Positions 1 to 5,313 of a stretch of DNA of 5,313 bases are shown here, one piece after another. The stretch's first letter is position 1; each line of letters begins with the position of its first letter. Source of the DNA: Planctomycetales bacterium (GTDB lineage: Bacteria > Planctomycetota > Phycisphaerae > SM23-33); the NCBI GenBank assembly GCA_030631085.1, contig DAOVLV010000166.1:1-5313 (forward strand), given 5' to 3'. The notes beneath the pieces were generated by a model. It ran no database searches, had not been told where the DNA came from, and saw only the letters and a list, made by a program, of their open reading frames with translations. The position numbers and the translations under genes are program-made.

Positions 1-968
1 AGCACTTCCGGGTTGACGCAGAAGAGCGGTTTTTTACCGGCAAGGACGAGCGCGACGTTTCTTGCTGCCGACTGCTGGAGGGCCAGTTGCGATTCTTCGC
101 TGTACCATCCGGCGTGGTCGGTCAGGACGACGTTGTCGAGGCTGAAGAGTTTGCAATCCTTCATCGGCGGTTCGGGGTCGTGGACGTCGATACCGGCCGA
201 ATTGATTTGCCCCGTAGTCAGTGCCTCGTAAAGCGCGTCGGTATCGACCAACGGGCCACGAGACGTATTGACCAGTATGGTCGTCGGTTTCATGGCTCCG
301 AATTGCTCGGCTCCGATCATGTGTCGCGTCGAGTCGGTCAGCGGCGCGTGGATGGAGATGTAATCGGATTTGGCGAGAAGTTCGTCCATTTCGACGCTTC
401 GCGCGCCGTTTTTCGCGGTTTCTTCCGGCTCGACGTAAGGGTCATATACGAGCACTTCAGCCAGGTTGAAACCGGCGACTTTTCGATGCAGCGTCCGCGC
501 GATGGTACCGTACCCGATCAGGCCCAGGATTTTCCCGGCGATGCGATAGACCGGGTTTTTCGCGCCGACGTCCCAAGCTCCGGCGCGGACCTGACGGTCG
601 CGGATGCTCGTTTTGCGGGCACAGGCCATTATCAGCGCCAGTGCCTGGTCTGATACTTCTTCGTCGCAGTAATCCCGGACGTTCGCGACGATGATTTTCT
701 TCGCCGTCGCCGCTGGGATATCAATGGTGTCCACGCCGACGCCGTAACGGGAGATAACCCGGCAGCGGGCCATTCGGTCGATAGCGGCTGCCCCGACGGG
801 CGCAACGCGATTGATAACCCCGTCGGCATCGGCGCAGGCCTCGCCGACTTCGTCTTCGGTGGAACATTCCGCCAAAACTATTTCGGCATCCACAGCCGAC
901 AGTTCGTCCTTCTCAGGCTGATAAGACGCATAACCCAAATCAGTTATAACTACTTTGAATTTAGACAT
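1..968 (-). CDS. D-isomer-specific 2-hydroxyacid dehydrogenase, CtBP-like (3' end cut by window edge)
   Basis: This is a cytosolic NAD-dependent enzyme of the family that interconverts D-2-hydroxyacids and 2-oxoacids (phosphoglycerate dehydrogenase/CtBP fold). I read 322 codons without a stop, and the last residues (CVNPEVL) are typical of the family C-terminus, so only a few residues should be missing. The catalytic domain surrounds a Rossmann domain at about 100-290. The nucleotide loop is GLIGYGTIA (149-157), followed by YDP with Asp176, which favours NAD. The catalytic triad is visible as Arg237 in NTSRGPLVD, Glu266 in DPEPP and His285 in DHAGWYSEES. The HxxWYSEES form points to the CtBP-like branch rather than SerA, and no ACT domain is seen. 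The ATG start is supported by TAAGGAG (974-980) 5 nt upstream. It lies downstream of, and parallel to, the Gfo/Idh/MocA gene and is probably co-transcribed with it. The family call is firm; the substrate is unknown. Confidence 0.9.
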   Translation of the reverse strand, partial: MSKFKVVITDLGYASYQPEKDELSAVDAEIVLAECSTEDEVGEACADADGVINRVAPVGAAAIDRMARCRVISRYGVGVDTIDIPAATAKKIIVANVRDYCDEEVSDQALALIMACARKTSIRDRQVRAGAWDVGAKNPVYRIAGKILGLIGYGTIARTLHRKVAGFNLAEVLVYDPYVEPEETAKNGARSVEMDELLAKSDYISIHAPLTDSTRHMIGAEQFGAMKPTTILVNTSRGPLVDTDALYEALTTGQINSAGIDVHDPEPPMKDCKLFSLDNVVLTDHAGWYSEESQLALQQSAARNVALVLAGKKPLFCVNPEV

Positions 969-973
969 TTCTG

Positions 974-980
974 CTCCTTA
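974..980 (-). promoter_or_regulatory. Ribosome binding site of the 2-hydroxyacid dehydrogenase
   Basis: On the minus strand this reads TAAGGAG, 5 nt before the ATG at 968-966. It fixes the start of the dehydrogenase and gives the protein an N-terminus (MSKFKVVITD) that fits the first beta strand of the family. Confidence 0.75.
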
Positions 981-1054
981 CCACGAATTACACGAATTGA
1001 AACAAATTTCACGAATTATAGAAAAAGAGTTCTATTTGCTTGTGTAATTCATGG
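981..1054. repeat. CACGAATT repeats and inverted repeat between the two oxidoreductase genes
   Basis: Three direct copies of CACGAATT lie at 982-989, 991-998 and 1010-1017. The outer ends form an inverted repeat, CCACGAATTACAC (981-993) against GTGTAATTCATGG (1042-1054). It has 12 of 13 positions matched, and the odd one is a G-U pair in the minus-strand transcript. A smaller perfect stem, ATAGAA/TTCTAT (1018-1023, 1030-1035), sits inside. Together they fill most of the 96-bp gap. The structure could be a dispersed intergenic repeat or an mRNA stem between two co-transcribed genes. There is no T-run, so I do not call it a terminator. Confidence 0.6.
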
Positions 1055-1064
1055 ACTCGTTTTT

Positions 1065-2120
1065 TTACCATTTTCCTGTTATCGTTTTTCCTTCTTCGGC
1101 GGATTTGTACATTGCTTCGATGACCTGAATCGTCGCCAGTCCGGTGGCGGCATCCACGCCGTACTTCGGCTGCTTGTCGTTCAGGACGCAATCGACGAAG
1201 TATTGCAGTTCCTCGACGTATCCGAGGTTGAAGAACTCATCGACTGCCGGTTTGGTCCATCCGTGGGTGAAATCGGTCTTTTCTATTGCGTATCCGATGC
1301 CCTTGCGGGAATAGACGTCCAGGCATGAGCCGAAGGTCAGGTTGACGGTGATTCTTCCTTCAGAGCCGTAGATGTCGATAACGTCGTCCATCCCTCCGAC
1401 GGTTATGTAGTTTCCTTCGATCAGTGCGGTTCGCCCGTCGGCGAATTTGATTATTCCTACGGACCAGTCTTCGCCCTCGAAATCCTTGTGGATGTAGTTC
1501 TTTTCCAGCCCGCCGGTGGTCAGAGCGGTAACTTCGACGGCAGGGTTGTCGGGTCCGCCGAACATGTAGAGTGCGTATCCTATCGGATGGATTGCCAGGT
1601 GTATCAGGCATCCGCCGCCGCAGGTGCTCTTTTTCTTGGCGAACGGGGAGTGTGAGCCGTTGTGCGTCTCGCGGGCCTTGAGGTAGAGCGCCTTTCCGAT
1701 ACTTCCTTCGTGAACGATCTCCAGCGCCCGATTCAGAGCCGGTGCGAAGACCCAGTCCTCGGCATAGAACAACTTGACGCCGGCGTCTTTACAGACTCTT
1801 ATCATTTCCTCGCCGTCGGCGGCGGTGGTGGCCAGTGGCTTTTCGCAGACGATATGTTTGCCGGCTTTGGCGGCTGCGATGGTAACGTCGTGATGCAGAA
1901 AGTTCGGTACGCAGACGCTTATCAGGTCGATGTCGTCGCGTGCGAGCATCTCGTTGTAATCTTCGTAGGTGTCCGGGACGTTCCATTCCTTCGAGAATTC
2001 TTCCAGCCCGTCAATGGCGGCGACGGCGACGATCTCGACCCTGTTGTCGCGTGCGTAGGAATCTGCGTGAAAACCCGCAGCGAACTTTGATCCGACAATA
2101 CCGACTTTTACCTTGTCCAT
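1065..2120 (-). CDS. Gfo/Idh/MocA family NAD(P)-dependent oxidoreductase
   Basis: This is a probable cytosolic dehydrogenase acting on a sugar, polyol, inositol or sugar-acid derivative. The 351 residues fit the family length. The N-terminal Rossmann domain (about 1-120) opens with VKVGIVGSKFAAGFH (4-18), a loose form of the dinucleotide loop. The hallmark EKP motif (VCEKPLATT) is at 93-95, with Lys94 the usual catalytic/cofactor-contacting lysine. The C-terminal alpha/beta domain carries CGGGCLIHLAIHPIGY (167-182), where His178 takes the place of the family's catalytic histidine. The position four residues earlier, often Asp, is His174. I chose the ATG at 2120 rather than the in-frame TTG at 2132, because that TTG overlaps the GGAG Shine-Dalgarno that serves the ATG. 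It is the first gene of a likely two-gene leftward unit. The family is certain; the substrate is not. Confidence 0.92.
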   Translation of the reverse strand: MDKVKVGIVGSKFAAGFHADSYARDNRVEIVAVAAIDGLEEFSKEWNVPDTYEDYNEMLARDDIDLISVCVPNFLHHDVTIAAAKAGKHIVCEKPLATTAADGEEMIRVCKDAGVKLFYAEDWVFAPALNRALEIVHEGSIGKALYLKARETHNGSHSPFAKKKSTCGGGCLIHLAIHPIGYALYMFGGPDNPAVEVTALTTGGLEKNYIHKDFEGEDWSVGIIKFADGRTALIEGNYITVGGMDDVIDIYGSEGRITVNLTFGSCLDVYSRKGIGYAIEKTDFTHGWTKPAVDEFFNLGYVEELQYFVDCVLNDKQPKYGVDAATGLATIQVIEAMYKSAEEGKTITGKW

Positions 2121-2126
2121 GTGATT

Positions 2127-2130
2127 CTCC
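2127..2130 (-). promoter_or_regulatory. Ribosome binding site deciding the Gfo/Idh/MocA start
   Basis: On the minus strand GGAG lies 6 nt before the ATG at 2120-2118. The upstream in-frame TTG (2132-2130) overlaps this site, so translation should start at the ATG, giving MDKVKVGIVG. Confidence 0.65.
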
Positions 2131-2156
2131 AAAATTATTCGATGGTAAGGGGGCGA

Positions 2157-2185
2157 ATTGTAGCGTCTTGACGCCTCGGCTGCAA
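2157..2185 (-). promoter_or_regulatory. Candidate sigma70-type promoter for the leftward oxidoreductase genes
   Basis: Read on the minus strand, TTGCAG (2185-2180) and TACAAT (2162-2157) are separated by exactly 17 bp. The -10 matches TATAAT at 5 of 6 positions, while the -35 matches TTGACA only in TTG. Transcription would start near 2150, leaving a leader of about 30 nt before the ATG at 2120. The spacer contains the dyad GCGTC-TT-GACGC (2163-2174), a possible operator. The -35 box directly abuts the nested repeat. The call rests on consensus matching alone. Confidence 0.35.
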
Positions 2186-2360
2186 TTGGTAATTGGTAAC
2201 GGGTAATTCGTAATTCGTAATTGGTAATTGGTAGGTTGGGACGTAACGAAGTGAAGTCCCACCTTCAACTTTAAATTAAGGTGGGCCTCCGCTCTGCTCC
2301 GTCCCAGCCTACATGCTGTTTCTTCTGTTGACCAATTACCAATTACGAATTACGAATTAC
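2183..2360. repeat. Nested inverted-repeat element with perfect 30-bp arms built of 7-bp units
   Basis: The outer arms 2203-2232 and 2331-2360 are perfect reverse complements. Each arm is two TAATTCG units followed by two TAATTGG units, a 7-bp period; further AATTGGT copies extend left to 2184. Inside lies a second stem, GTAGGTTGGGAC (2231-2242) against GTCCCAGCCTAC (2301-2312), with one T-G mismatch. The middle is an imperfect arm. A core hairpin CCCACCTT (2258-2265) / AAGGTGGG (2278-2285) has a 12-nt loop. Only 2313-2330 on the right is unmatched. No transposase frame lies inside it. It resembles a MITE/REP-like dispersed palindromic element, but copy number cannot be judged from one window. 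Confidence 0.75.
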
Positions 2361-2377
2361 GTTTTTCCGTTTTCCCG

Positions 2378-2425
2378 TAGGGACACTTCGTGTTGCCAAG
2401 TCCCTAATCCAAAGTCCCAAGTCCC
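2378..2425. repeat. AAGTCCC heptamer repeat with small hairpin
   Basis: AAGTCCC occurs at 2398-2404, 2412-2418 and 2419-2425, all in one 7-bp register; the slot 2405-2411 is a diverged unit. TAGGGAC (2378-2384) is a perfect inverted match to GTCCCTA (2400-2406), and ACAC-TTC-GTGT (2383-2393) can fold within. AAGTCCC also occurs at 2254-2260 in the neighbouring nested repeat. The unit length equals that of the TAATTSG repeat next door although the sequence is different. Confidence 0.55.
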
Positions 2426-2615
2426 TGTCTTTTAATAATTTGCCAAACCTGTAATGTGAATCGTAGTCTTCATATGAGGTTATCATCGCGGAGTTACCAA
2501 GCCACAGAGGCATATTAGAGCATCACGTTTGCCGGAGATGTTCTTATGAAATGATTTATAGTCAGTTTGTCGGTTTGTGTGAAGGATTGTCAAGGTAGCG
2601 GAGGTAAAAAAGGCG
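2426..2615 (+). other. Leader / upstream region of the pilus operon, no gene seen
   Basis: About 190 bp without a credible reading frame. It must hold the promoter of the rightward operon, but I find no convincing pair of boxes. TATAGT at 2557-2562 is a fair -10 without a matching -35. The only clear signal is the Shine-Dalgarno GGAGG at 2600-2604, with 11 nt between it and the ATG at 2616, a rather long spacing. Confidence 0.4.
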
Positions 2616-3842
2616 ATGCCGAAGTATAAGTACCAACTTAGAGGGCAGGGCGGAAACGTATCGGCCGGTCAGATTGCCGCAGGTAGTCTGGCAGAAGCGT
2701 CAGCGATGATTCGCAACAAGGGCGGCGGTTCTCTACTTGATATTTCACCCGCCAAATCGGACGAAAAGAGCCTGCTGGAGAAAATCCGCAATTTCAGTAT
2801 AGATTTCGGCCCAGGGCCCAAGGACGTTTTTACCTTCACCAATCAGTTGGCGGTGATGATAAAGGCGGGTATCGACGTTCGCGGCGCGACCGGAAGCATC
2901 GCCGAACAGGTAGCTAACCCCAAGTTCAAGAAGATACTGTTCGCCATCCGCGACGATCTTGAAGCGGGCAAGGCGTTTTCGGAGGCATTGGCGAAATATC
3001 CGAAAATCTTCAGCCCGCTTTACGTCAACATGGTCCGGGCTTCCGAGATGTCGGGTAATTTCGGGCACATGCTGGATCGCATTACCGCTTACCTGTATCA
3101 GCAGATTGAAACGCGTGCGATGATCATCGGGGCGATGGTCTATCCGATAATCATCGCGACAATGGCGATTGGCACGACGATCTTCCTGCTGACTTTCGTG
3201 CTGCCGAAGTTCACGACGCTTTTTGCCGGTAAGGAAGACTTACTACCGATGCCGACGACGATTCTACTGGCAATGAGTGCATTTTTGCGTGGTTCCTGGT
3301 ACGTTGTCGTCGGTGCGGTATGCGCGATGGTGGGGGGGTTCTGGTATTTCATTCGCACGCCGTTCGGGACTATATGGTGGGATATGACCAAATTGCGACT
3401 TCCTCTGCTCAAACGCGTCTTCCGCGCGTTGTACATCACGAGGGGCCTGCAGACGATGGGCGAAATGGTCAATGCCGGCGTTCCAATGCTCGAAACAATT
3501 CAGATAACAGCCGACGTTTCCGGGAATACGTTTTTCAAAAAGATGTGGATGTCGGTCTATAAATCAGTCAAGGGCGGAAAGCAGATAGCAGCCCCGCTGG
3601 TCAGGCACGGACTGCTTCCGGCCAATGTCGTACAGATGATCTCCGCCGGTGAGGAGTCGGGAAAACTGGCAGAGGTGCTTCAGGATGTGGCAGAGTTTTA
3701 CGCACAGCAACTCAAGAACGTTATCAAGGCGGTAACGGCGATGATCGAGCCTCTGATGATCGTCCTGATGGGTGTTCTCGTCGGATTTATCGCAATGAGC
3801 ATAATTCTCCCGATATTCAAGATGTCGCAGCTGGTGAAGTAA
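2616..3842 (+). CDS. GspF/PilC family inner-membrane platform protein (type II secretion / type IV pilus)
   Basis: This polytopic inner-membrane protein forms the base on which the assembly ATPase adds pilin or pseudopilin subunits. It has 408 residues, the usual GspF/PilC length. Residues 3-45 form the family's N-terminal segment (YKYQLRGQGG..., LAEASAMIRNKG). The first T2SSF domain (about 70-197) contains FTNQLAVMIKAGI and SEMSGNFGHML (143-153). The second (about 274-398) contains TMGEMVNAGVPMLETI (280-295) and the conserved GEESGKLAEVL (345-355). Membrane segments are at about 168-195, 226-246 and 376-400, the standard three. The ATG has GGAGG upstream (2600-2604). It is the first gene of a rightward cluster, 31 bp before a prepilin gene. 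No ATPase gene lies beside it in this window. The sequence does not tell whether it serves a pilus or a secretion system. Confidence 0.95.
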   Translation: MPKYKYQLRGQGGNVSAGQIAAGSLAEASAMIRNKGGGSLLDISPAKSDEKSLLEKIRNFSIDFGPGPKDVFTFTNQLAVMIKAGIDVRGATGSIAEQVANPKFKKILFAIRDDLEAGKAFSEALAKYPKIFSPLYVNMVRASEMSGNFGHMLDRITAYLYQQIETRAMIIGAMVYPIIIATMAIGTTIFLLTFVLPKFTTLFAGKEDLLPMPTTILLAMSAFLRGSWYVVVGAVCAMVGGFWYFIRTPFGTIWWDMTKLRLPLLKRVFRALYITRGLQTMGEMVNAGVPMLETIQITADVSGNTFFKKMWMSVYKSVKGGKQIAAPLVRHGLLPANVVQMISAGEESGKLAEVLQDVAEFYAQQLKNVIKAVTAMIEPLMIVLMGVLVGFIAMSIILPIFKMSQLVK

Positions 3843-3859
3843 AGTGAAGTAGATCTTTT

Positions 3860-3864
3860 GGAGG
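3860..3864 (+). promoter_or_regulatory. Ribosome binding site of the prepilin gene
   Basis: GGAGG stands 9 nt before the ATG at 3874 and 6 nt before a TTG at 3871. Both spacings work. I prefer the ATG on codon grounds; the choice changes the leader peptide by one residue only. Confidence 0.6.
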
Positions 3865-3873
3865 TAAGGGTTG

Positions 3874-4389
3874 ATGTCAGTACGAAACGTACAGCGGGGT
3901 TATTCCGGCAGGGGTGGTTTTACGCTGATCGAAGCCCTGATCGCATCTATCATCGTTGGCTTGGGTATTACGGCGTTGTTGATGGCATCGAAATCGGGAA
4001 CGCAGGTTAACGCCAACGCACGGGAAATTACCCATGCGGTTAATCTGGGACAGGAAGTCCGCGAGTGGACGCTGAAATTACCTTTCCTGGATCCCGAAAC
4101 TCCCGATAATTCCCCCGGCCCGGACGGAGCGGAAGACCCGCAGACGTTCGTCGATGATCTCGACGACCTCAAAACCGTAACCTACAGCCCGCCGAGAGAC
4201 GCAAACGGGCAAGCGATTTCCGACATGACCGGATGGTCACAGCAGATTACGCTGTCCTGGAGACAACAGAACAGCATCTCGCAGACCGTTAGCGACGGAG
4301 CGAGTGAGATAATATATGTGGAAGTTGTAATTTCTTATGAAGGGCAATCGGTCTTGACGACCGGATGGCTCGTTACAAAAAGGGAATAG
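3874..4389 (+). CDS. Prepilin-type N-methylation domain protein, PilV/GspI-like minor pilin
   Basis: A secreted or membrane-held pilin subunit of 171 residues. The 15-residue basic leader ends in RGG, followed by FTLIEALIASIIVGLGI. The prepilin peptidase PilD/GspO would cut after Gly15, leaving Phe at +1 (the N-methylation site) and Glu at +5 (Glu20). The hydrophobic helix covers about 16-38. An amphipathic stretch (AVNLGQEVREWTLKLPFLDP, 55-74) continues it. Next comes an Asp-rich loop (73-98, with DDLDD at 94-98), and then beta-strand-like segments ending in VEVVISYEGQSVL and WLVTKRE. There are no cysteines, so no pilin disulfide. Length and strand pattern fit minor pilins of the PilV/GspI type rather than a major pilin, but that subtype is inference. 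It sits between the platform gene and a PilX-like gene and should be assembled by the same machine. Confidence 0.88.
   Translation: MSVRNVQRGYSGRGGFTLIEALIASIIVGLGITALLMASKSGTQVNANAREITHAVNLGQEVREWTLKLPFLDPETPDNSPGPDGAEDPQTFVDDLDDLKTVTYSPPRDANGQAISDMTGWSQQITLSWRQQNSISQTVSDGASEIIYVEVVISYEGQSVLTTGWLVTKRE
4381..4385 (+). promoter_or_regulatory. Weak ribosome binding site for the PilX-like gene's TTG start
   Basis: AGGGA lies inside the last codons of the prepilin gene, 6 nt before TTG 4392. With only two bases between stop and start, translation is probably coupled to the upstream gene. Confidence 0.4.
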
Positions 4390-4391
4390 CG

Positions 4392-5313
4392 TTGAAACAG
4401 TCAGAAAAATTCAATCGTGGGTTCGCTTATATACTGGCCCTGCTGCTGCTGGCGATTTTCAGCACGCTGGCGGTGGCTTTTGCATCCAGTACAGACCTTG
4501 GTCTGCAAAAGAGCAATAACTGCACCCGAATTAATAAGGCGCGAATGGCTGCCGAGAGCGGACTGGCGTTTTACACTTACGTTCTTTCTCAAATCGTACC
4601 TTCGGACGAAAATGTTGGTGAGGATTTAGTCCTGGACATTGCCGAGAAACTCGCGGCAAAGTTGAACGGTACGTTCAACCTCGACGGTGCAGCCGTAATC
4701 TACTCCGAGGGAACACTCACGATTACCATTCCGGGAATCATGGTAAACAGCGATTCCGGAACTTTTTCGGCGCAGGTATCGCTCGACGGCGAAGATGAAA
4801 ACAAGATATGGCTTGAGGTTACAGGGTATGCCGGAGCGGCTCGGCGAACCGTAAGAATGGCTTTCGAGACGGAACGGGACGATAGCGTGGAATTCAAGTA
4901 CGGTTTGGCTACCAGGGGCAAAGTCATCCTGAGCGGGCAAACCAGCATCTTATCCGCCAACGACGGTTCGAGCGAAGCGAGCATGTTTTCGAGCTATGTC
5001 GATGCGACAGAGGATACTTTCACATTGACGGGCCAGGTCGAGATTGACGGAGAGATATTTACATCCGATCCAGACGCTGGGGTTTCTGTGGAGTCCAATG
5101 GGAAAATCTCCATCGCAGGCGAAATCGTCCTTGACCCATCGGAGTCGGATCACATTCACAAGGGCATGGGCACCCCGGTTTTTCCTGAGCCGAATGTGGC
5201 CATGTTCGAGCCGTTTGTTGCCGAGAACACCATGGCTCTGGCCAACCCGCCGACGGCGACCTATACCAATATCCGTATTCCGGCGAACACGAATCCGACC
5301 TTCGCAGCCGACT
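4392..5313 (+). CDS. PilX/GspK-like pilus-associated protein, beta-rich (3' end cut by window edge)
   Basis: An open frame of 307 codons with no stop before the right edge. Residues 1-9 are basic and polar, followed by a hydrophobic helix (FAYILALLLLAIFSTLAVAFA, in pieces 11-31). Next is a polar helix with NKARMAAESGLAFYTYVL (48-65), the layout of PilX and GspK N-termini. RG^F at 9-11 could be a prepilin-peptidase site, yet +5 is Leu, not Glu, as in GspK/PilX-type proteins. Residues 139-160 (VTGYAGAARRTVRMAFE) resemble the segment that follows in such proteins. From 168 on, Gly-punctuated strands recur (GKVILSGQTSI, LTGQVEIDGEI, GKISIAGEIVL), suggesting a beta-solenoid-like body. I start at TTG 4392, 2 bp after the prepilin stop, with AGGGA (4381-4385) 6 nt before it. 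An in-frame ATG at 4365 is the alternative but lacks a ribosome site. It is probably a minor or tip component; the exact role is unknown. Confidence 0.72.
   Translation, partial: MKQSEKFNRGFAYILALLLLAIFSTLAVAFASSTDLGLQKSNNCTRINKARMAAESGLAFYTYVLSQIVPSDENVGEDLVLDIAEKLAAKLNGTFNLDGAAVIYSEGTLTITIPGIMVNSDSGTFSAQVSLDGEDENKIWLEVTGYAGAARRTVRMAFETERDDSVEFKYGLATRGKVILSGQTSILSANDGSSEASMFSSYVDATEDTFTLTGQVEIDGEIFTSDPDAGVSVESNGKISIAGEIVLDPSESDHIHKGMGTPVFPEPNVAMFEPFVAENTMALANPPTATYTNIRIPANTNPTFAAD

Noticed and set aside
87..653. Plus-strand open frame of 188 codons
   Set aside because: It lies wholly antisense to the 2-hydroxyacid dehydrogenase, whose minus-strand frame shows every catalytic motif; the plus-strand peptide has no recognisable domain or ribosome site.
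1662..2090. Plus-strand open frame of 142 codons
   Set aside because: Antisense to the Gfo/Idh/MocA gene; composition is typical of a shadow frame and no domain is visible.
2011..2268. Minus-strand frame giving a monotonous NYQLRITNY-like peptide
   Set aside because: The repetitive part is just translation of the TAATTSG heptamers, and the rest overlaps the Gfo/Idh/MocA gene out of frame.
2258..2285. Intrinsic terminator
   Set aside because: The 8-bp stem has a 12-nt loop and no T-run after it on either strand, and no gene converges on it; it is better read as the core of the nested repeat.
2203..2425. CRISPR array
   Set aside because: The repeat units are 7 bp with no unique spacers of regular length, and no cas genes are present.
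2557..2562. -10 box TATAGT for the pilus operon
   Set aside because: A good -10 match, but no -35-like hexamer stands 16-18 bp upstream; TTGCCG at 2529-2534 leaves a 22-bp gap, so I do not call a promoter.
2480..2615. c-di-GMP (GEMM) riboswitch in the pilus operon leader
   Set aside because: Such riboswitches often precede pilus genes. I looked for the conserved CACGCACAGGGCAAACC and GACGCAAAGCC blocks and found only a faint resemblance around AAGCCACAGAGGC (2499-2511), without the paired second block.
4626..4984. Two overlapping minus-strand open frames of about 100 codons
   Set aside because: Both are antisense to the PilX-like gene, which continues the co-directional pilus cluster and has a pilin-type N-terminus.

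Overview
The window looks like chromosome of a Gram-negative-type bacterium with moderate G+C. My guess is a planctomycete, possibly Phycisphaerae-like. The reasons are the pairing of a GspF/PilC gene with low-complexity pilin genes and the noncoding DNA rich in short AT-rich repeats (CACGAATT, TAATTSG heptamers, AAGTCCC), which I associate with such genomes. This placement is inference and rests on no marker gene.

Left half, minus strand (read from about 2120 down to 1): two oxidoreductase genes in the same direction. The first is a Gfo/Idh/MocA-family NAD(P)-dependent oxidoreductase (2120 to 1065). After a 96-bp gap filled with CACGAATT repeats comes a D-isomer-specific 2-hydroxyacid dehydrogenase of the CtBP-like branch (968 to 1), which runs off the left edge only a few residues short of its likely end. 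Both have clear Shine-Dalgarno sites. Together they suggest catabolism of a sugar, polyol or sugar acid, but the substrate cannot be read from the sequence.

Middle (2121-2615): a divergent intergenic region of about 495 bp. It holds a candidate promoter for the leftward genes, then an elaborate nested inverted repeat (2183-2360) with perfect 30-bp arms made of 7-bp units, then a second 7-bp-period repeat (AAGTCCC, 2398-2425). The last 180 bp or so is the leader of the rightward operon.

Right half, plus strand (2616 to 5313): a type IV pilus / type II secretion-type cluster. It contains a complete GspF/PilC inner-membrane platform protein, a prepilin with a textbook RGG^FTLIE cleavage site (PilV/GspI-like), and, starting 2 bp after the prepilin stop, a PilX/GspK-like protein with a pilin-type N-terminal helix but no Glu at +5. 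Its Gly-rich, beta-strand-rich body runs off the right edge. These three are probably co-transcribed and contribute to one filament or pseudopilus.

I do not see a clearly new biological system here. The most unusual items are the nested heptamer inverted repeat between the two operons and the PilX-like protein with its possible beta-solenoid body.
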